Source: Faecalibacterium prausnitzii (lineage in GTDB: Bacteria; Bacillota; Clostridia; Oscillospirales; Ruminococcaceae). From it: a stretch of DNA of 64,000 nt. Within the stretch, counting starts at the first letter, position 1; each line of letters starts with the position of its first letter. Below the pieces are notes generated by a model. It was not told the DNA's origin. It did not search any database and worked only from the letters and a program-made list of their open reading frames with translations. The position numbers and the translations under genes were made by a program. Of the stretch, positions 58,304 to 64,000 are shown one piece after another. The stretch is from NCBI RefSeq assembly GCF_003287495.1, contig NZ_PRLE01000003.1:1-64000 (forward strand), given 5' to 3'.

Positions 58304-60061
58304 TCACTTTTTCTGTTTGAGCCGTTCGGCCAAGTCTTCCCGCGGGGTAACATACACGGTGGTGTACACCTCGTACAGCACCATGCCGGGCTTGGCGCCG
58401 TTGGCTTTCCAGATGTTTTTCACCTCGGTGGTGTCCACAGCCACTTTTGCGCCCGCGCCCGCCTTGAACGCGCTGGAATAAAGCACGGCCAGCTCGGCGG
58501 CTTCCTGTTTTGTGGAGTCCGGGATGTCCTCGCCCCGGCTCATGACCACCACATGACTGCCGGGCGCTTTCTGCACATGGAACCACAGGTCCTTGCCTCG
58601 GGCAGTGTGGAGGGTGAGCTTATCGTTCTGGGCGTTGTTGCGGCCCACCAGAATTTCAAAGCCGTCGCTGGAGGTAAAGCGGAGGAAGTCCGCAGGCTTC
58701 TGGCGCTTATCCCGCTGCTTGTAGTATTTCAGGTAGCCCTGGCTCTTGAGCTCGGCACGAATCTCATTCAGTGCCGCCTCACCGGAAGCTGTCTCCACCT
58801 CGTAGAGCACGGTTTCCAGATAGGCGATCTCTTTTTCGCCCTCCGCCAGCAGGTCCACCAGCATCCGGGCCGCCGTCTGCTTCTTTTTATAATTCTTGAA
58901 GAAGTTCTGGGCGTTCTGGCTGGGGCTGAACCGCAGATCCAGCGGGATGGTAACTTCCTTGCCCTCATCGTACCAGTTGGGCACGGTGATGTTCTTCATC
59001 CCCTTTTGGGCCAGATAGAGGTTGGCGGAAAGCAGCTCGCCGTAGAGGCGGAGCTTTTCACTCTTGCCGCTGGCGGCCAGCTCTTCCTGCCGGGCCGCCT
59101 GCTTGCGGACCGCGCGCTCGTACATGTTGTGCACGGCCTTGTGCAGCTCCTTGCTCTTGGTGCGGAGCCGTTCGGCACGATCTTTCTCGGCGTAGTAGCC
59201 CTCCAGCATGGCGTTGAACGAGGGCCATTCTTTGATCGCGTACCCCTCGCCGTACTGCCGGGGCCGGAAGAACGTGTACTCCACCGGCTTGCCGTCCGGG
59301 GCCGTCACGCTGCAGGGGCAGCCGCCCTGGTCGTGGAGCTCTTTCAGCTCGTCAATGGCCGCCATCAGCCGGAGCTTCTGGGGTTCCGTCAGCTCGTTGG
59401 CGGGCAGGTGCTCGCCGTCAAAGGCGCGCCAGGCCGCCTCCCGGCAGACCACCGGGCCCACACCCGCCACGGTCTTGTTCAGGGCGTCTGCTACCGGCAG
59501 ATCCCGCTGGCAAGCCGCCGCCACGATGGAAGCCGAGCTCACCGAGAGGAAATCCGGGCGGGCAGGTTTCGGGGGCGTGGTATAGGGCAGGCCCGGCAGC
59601 AGCTGCCGGACATCGCTGTCCTCAAAATCCACCCGCTTGAGGGCGTCGATGATCTTTCCATTCTGCACCAGCACCAGATTGGAGTAGCGGCCCATCAGCT
59701 CGGCGCAGAGGATGTTCCGCACCAGGTCGCCCATCTCATTGGTGCACTGGAATTCAAAGTAGACGATGCGGTCGCCCGGCTCCATCCGGACGTCCAGCAG
59801 CTTGCCGCCCGTCAGGTGCTTGCGCATCAGCATACAGAACGAGGGGGGCGTCTCGGGGTTCTCGAAGCTCTCTTCGGTCAGGCAGACCCGGGCAGAGCCG
59901 CTCCGGGCCGACAGCAGCAGGCTGTAGGTGTCCGTGCGGGTGCGCAGGGTCAGGACAAGCTCATCGCGGGTCGGTTCAAATATTTTTGCGATCTTGGCCT
60001 CGGTCAGGGCAGCTTTCAGCTCCCGGGCTGTCAGGGCCAGTGTCGCGGCATCCAAAGCCAT
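58304..60061 (-). CDS. rqcH: RqcH, NFACT family ribosome quality-control protein
   Basis: 585 residues from ATG 60061 (MALDAATLALTARELKAAL). It adds C-terminal alanine tails on stalled nascent chains in ribosome rescue; it was formerly annotated as fibronectin-binding protein. The NFACT-N domain is followed by a long helical coiled coil (about 270-410: KDRAERLRTKSKELHKAVHNMYE, KKKQTAARMLVDLLAEGEKEIAYLE). NFACT-R comes near the C-terminus with GFEILVGRNNAQNDKLTL, DLWFHVQKAPGSHVV and GEDIPDSTKQEAAELA. It sits alone between two terminators. Confidence 0.93.
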   Translation of the reverse strand: MALDAATLALTARELKAALTEAKIAKIFEPTRDELVLTLRTRTDTYSLLLSARSGSARVCLTEESFENPETPPSFCMLMRKHLTGGKLLDVRMEPGDRIVYFEFQCTNEMGDLVRNILCAELMGRYSNLVLVQNGKIIDALKRVDFEDSDVRQLLPGLPYTTPPKPARPDFLSVSSASIVAAACQRDLPVADALNKTVAGVGPVVCREAAWRAFDGEHLPANELTEPQKLRLMAAIDELKELHDQGGCPCSVTAPDGKPVEYTFFRPRQYGEGYAIKEWPSFNAMLEGYYAEKDRAERLRTKSKELHKAVHNMYERAVRKQAARQEELAASGKSEKLRLYGELLSANLYLAQKGMKNITVPNWYDEGKEVTIPLDLRFSPSQNAQNFFKNYKKKQTAARMLVDLLAEGEKEIAYLETVLYEVETASGEAALNEIRAELKSQGYLKYYKQRDKRQKPADFLRFTSSDGFEILVGRNNAQNDKLTLHTARGKDLWFHVQKAPGSHVVVMSRGEDIPDSTKQEAAELAVLYSSAFKAGAGAKVAVDTTEVKNIWKANGAKPGMVLYEVYTTVYVTPREDLAERLKQKK

Positions 60062-60078
60062 AGTGGTACCTCGCTCAA

Positions 60079-60137
60079 CCTCTCCGTCATCTTCGCTTCG
60101 CTCGATGACACCTCTCCTGACAGGAGAGGCTTTGGCA
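60079..60137 (-). repeat. dispersed palindromic repeat, copy E (inverted to D)
   Basis: On the minus strand TGCCAAAGCCTCTCCTGTCAGG...GGTGTCATCGAGCGAAGCG...GACGGAGAGG: a short diverged copy in opposite orientation to copy D, 35 bases away. Confidence 0.7.
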
Positions 60138-60172
60138 GTCCGATCCGTTTCCCAGCGAAAACGAAATCTCTT

Positions 60173-60273
60173 TGCCAAGGGCTCCCCTGATCGAAAAGAC
60201 TCCCCCGGCCGGGGGAGGTGGCACGCAAGTGCCGAAAGGGGAGCAGCTGGCGAGCGGTAGCGAGACTGAGAGG
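60173..60273 (+). repeat. dispersed palindromic repeat, full copy D
   Basis: Nearly identical to copy B over the first 80 bases (TGCCAAGGGCTCCCCTGA, CCCCCGGCCGGGGG, GTGGCACGCAAGTGCC, AAAGGGGAGCAGCTGGC), then diverging to GAGCGGTAGCGAGACTGAGAGG. It fills the gap between rqcH and the nif3 gene. Confidence 0.85.
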
Positions 60274-60282
60274 TTTTCTTTA

Positions 60283-61059
60283 TTATAAATAAGTAAACGG
60301 GTCGCGGTTGGCTGTGCTGACCAGCACTTCCACAGCCGGGAACGCGGCGCGGAGCTTTTGGGCCACCGCTGCCGCCACCGGGAACTCGGTGGCATAGTGG
60401 CTGGCGGCCACGATGGACAGCCCCAGCCGCTTGGCGTCCAGCGCGTCGTGGTGGTCGGCCTCGCCGGTCAGCAGGCAGTCGGCCCCCATGGCCAGCGCCT
60501 CTTCAAACAGGCCGCCGCCAGCCCCGCTGATGACAGCCAGCCGCCGCACGGGCTTGCCCGTGTCCGCATATTTGACCGGCACTTCCGGGCCGTCCAGCGG
60601 CGTGTTGCACCGGGCACCCAGCTCCACCCGCGCTTTGCGGGCCAGCTCCGGGACAGTGATGGGTTCCACCTCGCCCACCCGGCCGCAGCCGCCGGCGAAA
60701 GGCTCCCAGTTTTTCATTCCAAAGATGCCTGCCAGCACTTCATTGACGCCGCCCTCGGCGGCATCCAGGTTGGTGTGCATACAGATGGCGGAGATCCCTT
60801 TCTGCACCAGCTGGAACGGCAGGTCGGCCGGGCTCAGTTTTTTCAGCGGGTGGAAGATGACCGGGTGGTGGGTGACGATGAGCTGGCAGCCGTTCTGTTC
60901 GGCCTCCGCCAGCGTTTCGGCCGTGACATCCAGTGCCACCAGCACCCGGGAGACCTCCCCGCCGCAGTCCACCAGCAGGCCGGGGTTGTCCCAGCTTTCG
61001 GCCAGTTCCAGCGGAGCCATCCGCTGCAGCTCTTCATAGATCTTCTGGACGGTTGCCAT
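60283..61059 (-). CDS. Nif3-like dinuclear metal protein (YqfO/GTP cyclohydrolase I type 2 family)
   Basis: 258 residues with family motifs VTHHPVIFHPLKKLSP (His metal ligands), ICMHTNLDAAEGGVNEVLAGIF and LTGEADHHDALDAKRLGLSIVAASHYATEFP. It lacks the large central insertion of the longer YqfO (about 370 residues), so it is the short form. The function is not settled; metal-dependent hydrolysis is proposed. It starts three bases after the trmK stop. Confidence 0.9.
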   Translation of the reverse strand: MATVQKIYEELQRMAPLELAESWDNPGLLVDCGGEVSRVLVALDVTAETLAEAEQNGCQLIVTHHPVIFHPLKKLSPADLPFQLVQKGISAICMHTNLDAAEGGVNEVLAGIFGMKNWEPFAGGCGRVGEVEPITVPELARKARVELGARCNTPLDGPEVPVKYADTGKPVRRLAVISGAGGGLFEEALAMGADCLLTGEADHHDALDAKRLGLSIVAASHYATEFPVAAAVAQKLRAAFPAVEVLVSTANRDPFTYL

Positions 61060-61062
61060 TCC

Positions 61063-61719
61063 TCAATCCTCCCGTAAAATTTGGTCGATCTCCTCCGCCA
61101 GCGGGGTGCCGTCGGGCACGCCCAGCCGGAAGCGGGGAAGCTTGGCTTTCTGCCAGGCCGCGTAACCGGCCCCCTCCGGCCACTCCCCTGTTCCGCCAAA
61201 CAGGCATTCCGTAAACGTGGGGGCATGCGTCTCGCCCGTATACTCGGCGGCCATCACGGCATACCAGCGGCCTGCCGCCTGCACGGGGCGGTCAGCCACC
61301 AGGGCAAAGCCATGCTCCCACAGCCAGCGGCGCAGCTCCCTGTGGCGGGTGGCCGGTACCATGACCAGGCGCGGCCCGCCCGGCTGGGACACCCAGGGCG
61401 CTTTTTCGATGATCTCCCAGGTGGTCTGGGCCGAGACACCCGCCAGCACGATGGTGCCCACTTCCCCCGCCGACAACACAGAAAGACCGTCGCCGAGCCT
61501 CAGCTCAGCGCGGTCTTCACAACGGGCATGTTCCAGCGTCTGCTTTGCCTTTGCCAGCGGGCCGGGGCGCAGGTCGGCCCCGATCACCTTGGGGTACTTC
61601 CCCGAGGCAGCCAGCACAGCGGTCAGTTTGCCGTGGTCACAGCCAATGTCGGCCACAGGCTCTCCCTCCCGCACCAGCGCGGCAGCGGCGGTCAGACGCT
61701 CATCCAGTGTGGGCAGCAA
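61063..61719 (-). CDS. trmK: tRNA (adenine22-N1)-methyltransferase TrmK
   Basis: 218 residues if started at TTG 61719, immediately after the TGA of the upstream gene with AAGAAGG six bases away. The in-frame ATG 61749 would overlap that gene by 29 bases. LTAAAALVREGEPVADIGCDHGKLTAVLA is the SAM motif, and TIVLAGVSAQTTWEIIEKAP and LVMVPATRHRELRRWLWEHGF fit the TrmK/YqfN family. The DUF1858 gene precedes it and nif3 follows; yqfN-yqfO pairing is common in Firmicutes. Confidence 0.88.
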   Translation of the reverse strand: MLPTLDERLTAAAALVREGEPVADIGCDHGKLTAVLAASGKYPKVIGADLRPGPLAKAKQTLEHARCEDRAELRLGDGLSVLSAGEVGTIVLAGVSAQTTWEIIEKAPWVSQPGGPRLVMVPATRHRELRRWLWEHGFALVADRPVQAAGRWYAVMAAEYTGETHAPTFTECLFGGTGEWPEGAGYAAWQKAKLPRFRLGVPDGTPLAEEIDQILRED

Positions 61720-61720
61720 C

Positions 61721-61978
61721 TCAGGCCTTCTTGGAAGCCAGATGTGCATTCAGCTTCTCCAGCAGCTCGTCGCAGTCCACGCCGTGGACCTCGCAGGCCT
61801 CCTCGATGCTCTCGCCGCGGGAAGCCGGGCAGCCCAGGCAGTGCATCCCGATCTCCATAAAGTAAGGAGCGGTGGTCTGGTCCATATCCAGGATATCGCC
61901 GATGATGGTTTCACGGGTCACCTGCTTGGGGGCCGCGGTGTTCTCGTCTTTCTTGAGCATATTGAAAATATCAAACAT
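61721..61978 (-). CDS. DUF1858 domain protein
   Basis: 85 residues. The family (hybrid-cluster-associated redox disulfide protein) is recognised from TIIGDILDMDQTTAPYFMEIGMHCLGCPASRGESIEEACEVHGVDCDELL with C47, C50, C62 and C69. CxxC-type cysteines suggest redox or metal binding. GAAAGGAATTTCAATC precedes the ATG. It is the first gene of an operon with trmK and nif3. Confidence 0.85.
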   Translation of the reverse strand: MFDIFNMLKKDENTAAPKQVTRETIIGDILDMDQTTAPYFMEIGMHCLGCPASRGESIEEACEVHGVDCDELLEKLNAHLASKKA

Positions 61979-62023
61979 GATTGAAATTCCTTTCTGTTTA
62001 TGGGGTGCCGCGCCCGAATCCGG

Positions 62024-62057
62024 GCGCTCTTTTTATAATATACCCTAAAGTAATGTG
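62024..62057 (-). promoter_or_regulatory. promoter of the DUF1858-trmK-nif3 operon
   Basis: Minus-strand TTGCAA, 18-nt spacer, TATATT, followed by a GCGCCCG/CGGGCGC hairpin in the leader. Positions are approximate at the edges. Confidence 0.5.
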
Positions 62058-62078
62058 ATATTGCAAGAGGCAATGCAA

Positions 62079-62112
62079 AAAAGCCCCTCCGGCCATACGG
62101 CAGGAGGGGCTT
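62079..62112 (-). terminator. terminator of the zinc-ribbon gene
   Basis: Minus-strand AAGCCCCTCC pairs with GGAGGGGCTT, followed by TTTTGC. Confidence 0.8.
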
Positions 62113-62139
62113 ACAAGCTTCAGATTAAAAAATCAGCGC

Positions 62140-62430
62140 TTAGTTCTGCTTCATGCGAGCGAAGCAGTCAGAGCAGTAGACCGGACGGTCCTCACGGGGC
62201 TGGAAAGGAACCTTGCAAGCCTTGCCGCAAGCTGCGCAGACAGCGTCGAACATCTGGCGCTCACCGCCGTTGTTGCCGCCACGGACGCCATTCTTACGGG
62301 CGTCACGGCAGGGCTTGCAGCGCTGGGGCTGGTTCTCAAAGCCGCGAGATGCGTAGAACTCCTGCTCACCAGCAGTCCAAACAAACTCCTTGCCGCAGTC
62401 TTTGCAAACTAAAGTCTTGTCTTCGAACAT
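62140..62430 (-). CDS. small zinc-ribbon protein
   Basis: 96 residues from ATG 62430 with GAGGAGATACTACT before it. It has two zinc-ribbon-like units: C9, C12, C38 and C41 (VCKDCGKEF ... QRCKPCRDAR), then C65, C68, C72, C86 and C89 (VCAACGKACKV ... YCSDCFARM), joined by a Gly/Asn/Arg-rich linker. The first unit matches the probable zinc-ribbon (zf-trcl) type common in Clostridia, often annotated as unknown. It may bind RNA or act in stress response, but this is not shown by sequence. Confidence 0.8.
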   Translation of the reverse strand: MFEDKTLVCKDCGKEFVWTAGEQEFYASRGFENQPQRCKPCRDARKNGVRGGNNGGERQMFDAVCAACGKACKVPFQPREDRPVYCSDCFARMKQN

Positions 62431-62568
62431 AGTAGTATCTCCTCTTTGTTTAGTTCTTGCCCACGGAAGGATTGTAACCATACCTTTGGTTTTTCGGGAC
62501 CATCGCGCTGATCGTAAGCTTACCAGGGGCTTGAATGAGTAAAATGCCCTCTAGCTGAGGACTCTCCT

Positions 62569-62597
62569 ATTGTACCGTTCTTTTTTTTGTTTGTCAA
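62569..62597 (-). promoter_or_regulatory. promoter of the zinc-ribbon gene
   Basis: Minus-strand TTGACA (62592-62597), 17-nt spacer, TACAAT (62569-62574). It leaves a leader of about 130 bases with no recognised riboswitch. Confidence 0.85.
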
Positions 62598-62667
62598 CCA
62601 AAAAACAAACCTCCGCCCTCTTTTTTGTGCAATCGGCACAATAAGACAGACTTTGCCCCGCCAAAAA

Positions 62668-62709
62668 CACCAAAAGGGCTGTGCCCTCCGCGAGGACACA
62701 GCCCTTTGT
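62668..62709 (-). terminator. terminator of ackA
   Basis: AAAGGGCTGTG(CCCTC) pairs with (GAGG)ACACAGCCCTTT around CGC. T-run on the minus strand. Confidence 0.8.
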
Positions 62710-62727
62710 ACCGCGAATGCGGCAAAA

Positions 62728-63927
62728 TTACTTCTCGATGACTTCCTTGGTGTCGCGGGCGATCATCAGCTCCTCGTCGGTAGCAATGACCAGGGTGCGG
62801 ACCTTGGCGCCCCAGGCGGTGATGTCGCAGACATCGCCAACGGGATGCTTGTTCTTGTCAGTATCGATGCGGATGCCCAGCCAATCCATGTGGTGGCAGA
62901 CCTTTGCACGGGCAATGGCGTCATGCTCGCCGATACCACCGGTGAAGACGATGGCATCCACGCCGCCCATGGCTGCGATGTAGCCGCCGACCAGCTTCTT
63001 GATCTGGTAGTTCAGCATATCGGAAGCCAGCTGCGCGCGCTTGTTGCCGGCAGCAGCTGCCTCTTCGATATCACGCTTGTCGCTGGAAACACCGGAGACA
63101 CCCAGCAGACCGGACTTCTTGTTCAGGATCTCGTCCAGCTGGTGGCCAGTGATGTTCAGGTTGTACTTCAGGTAGTTGACCACAGAGGGGTCGATATCGC
63201 CGCAGCGGGTACCCATCATCAGGCCAGCCAGCGGGGTCATGCCCATGGAGGTATCAATGACCTTGCCCTGGTCAACCGCGGCAATGGAAGAACCATTGCC
63301 CAGGTGGCAGGTGATGAGCTTCAGGCGCTCAATGGGCTCCTCCAGATACTCGGCAGCCTTATAAGCAACGTACTTGTGGCTGGTGCCGTGGAAGCCATAG
63401 CGGCGGACGCCGTACTTCTCATAGTACTCGTAGGGGATAGCGTACATATAGGCTTTCGGGGGCATGGTGCTGTGGAAAGCGGTGTCGAAGACAGCGACCA
63501 TGGGGATGTCCGGGCCAAAGACCTTGCGGGCAGCCTCAATACCCAGGATGCCTGCGGGGTTGTGCAGGGGGGCCAGGGGGCTCAGCTCACGGATGGTCTT
63601 GATGACCTCGTCGGTGATCAGGCAGCTCTCCTTGAACTTCTCACCGCCGTGGACAACACGGTGGCCGATGGCGTTGATCTCGCTCACATCGTCGATGCAC
63701 TTGCCCTCGCCGGTGGTCATCTTCTTCACGACCTCAGCAAAAGCCTCGGTGTGGGTGGGGAAGATGGCCGGGGTGGTAGCCTTTTTGCCGTTGGCCTCGT
63801 GGGTGATCATGCTGCTCTCCATGCCAATGCGCTCGCACAGGCCCTTGCAGAGCACTTTCTCGCCGTCCATATCGATGAGCTGATACTTCAGGGAAGAAGA
63901 ACCGCAGTTAATAACCAGAACTTTCAT
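62728..63927 (-). CDS. ackA: acetate kinase
   Basis: Converts acetyl phosphate and ADP to acetate and ATP, the energy-yielding step after PflB and phosphotransacetylase. 399 residues from ATG 63927 (MKVLVINCGSSSLKYQ), preceded by GGAGGCTACAGAAG. VFDTAFHSTMPPKAYMYAIPYEYYEKYGVRRYGFHGTSH and HLGNGSSIAAVDQGKVIDTSMGMTPLAGLMMGTR are the acetokinase signatures. A pta gene is not seen; it may lie beyond the right edge, where 73 bases carry nothing I can assign. Confidence 0.97.
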   Translation of the reverse strand: MKVLVINCGSSSLKYQLIDMDGEKVLCKGLCERIGMESSMITHEANGKKATTPAIFPTHTEAFAEVVKKMTTGEGKCIDDVSEINAIGHRVVHGGEKFKESCLITDEVIKTIRELSPLAPLHNPAGILGIEAARKVFGPDIPMVAVFDTAFHSTMPPKAYMYAIPYEYYEKYGVRRYGFHGTSHKYVAYKAAEYLEEPIERLKLITCHLGNGSSIAAVDQGKVIDTSMGMTPLAGLMMGTRCGDIDPSVVNYLKYNLNITGHQLDEILNKKSGLLGVSGVSSDKRDIEEAAAAGNKRAQLASDMLNYQIKKLVGGYIAAMGGVDAIVFTGGIGEHDAIARAKVCHHMDWLGIRIDTDKNKHPVGDVCDITAWGAKVRTLVIATDEELMIARDTKEVIEK

Positions 63928-64000
63928 CTTCTGTAGCCTCCAATATTTTTTCGTCTGCCCGCACAAGAGGGCAGAATTTTACAGATTCCTGAAATTATTA

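Noticed and set aside
28253-60273. CRISPR array
   Set aside because: The repeat copies are kilobases apart, differ in length and lack regular spacers.

Overview
The window is a high-GC (roughly 60%) low-copy chromosomal segment of an anaerobic, fermentative Clostridia-class Firmicute. Faecalibacterium or a close Oscillospiraceae relative fits best. Signs are the Firmicutes-type S10-spc-alpha ribosomal cluster ending in rpoA-rplQ, zinc-type S14 and Adk, a T-box leader on cysS, pyruvate formate-lyase plus acetate kinase, Gram-positive SD sequences and sigma-A promoters with 17-nt spacers. The species call is inference; no rRNA gene is present.

Layout: 0.2-6.9 kb holds catabolic acetolactate synthase, type I dehydroquinase, a NifS-IscU pair, a rhodanese, an IscR-like Rrf2 regulator, tRNA-Pro(UGG) and a peptide deformylase. 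7-17.5 kb is a hexuronate catabolism island: kduD, kduI, kdgK and an aldolase fusion on the minus strand, then a FadR-type GntR regulator, uxuA and uxuB on the plus strand, interrupted by a HAD phosphatase and a PAP2 membrane protein and followed by a ROK kinase. Its products turn glucuronate, galacturonate-derived and unsaturated uronates into KDG, then KDPG, then pyruvate and glyceraldehyde 3-phosphate. 17.5-22.3 kb joins pyruvate formate-lyase and its activase, divergently, to an LrgAB-type membrane pair. 22.4-26.6 kb encodes an orphan solute-binding lipoprotein with a GGDEF-EAL sensor.

26.8-40 kb is housekeeping: cysS with a T-box, asnA, recA-recX-rimO-pgsA, prmC, a YqhQ-like protein and a lipoprotein/two-component operon. 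40-56.2 kb is the full ribosomal protein supercluster on the minus strand, from rpsJ to rplQ, with secY, adk, map and infA. 56.5-64 kb carries an ECF sigma factor with a repeat-containing partner, RqcH, a Nif3/YqfO protein, TrmK, a DUF1858 protein, a zinc-ribbon protein and acetate kinase.

The most useful non-obvious observations are regulatory. A shared ATACTAGG(A/G)TA motif sits in the nifS and rrf2 promoters. A 13-bp identical motif sits in the gntR and uxuA promoters. A GTTAG-N6-CTAAC palindrome lies on both arms of the pflB/lrgAB divergence, next to a candidate small RNA. Other sites are a probable ECF-type autoregulatory promoter, an S10 leader with an intrinsic terminator, and a dispersed palindromic repeat family. 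lrgA has ACG where its start codon should be, and infA starts with TTG and carries an insertion of about 11 residues. I saw no CRISPR array, prophage, insertion sequence or defence island.
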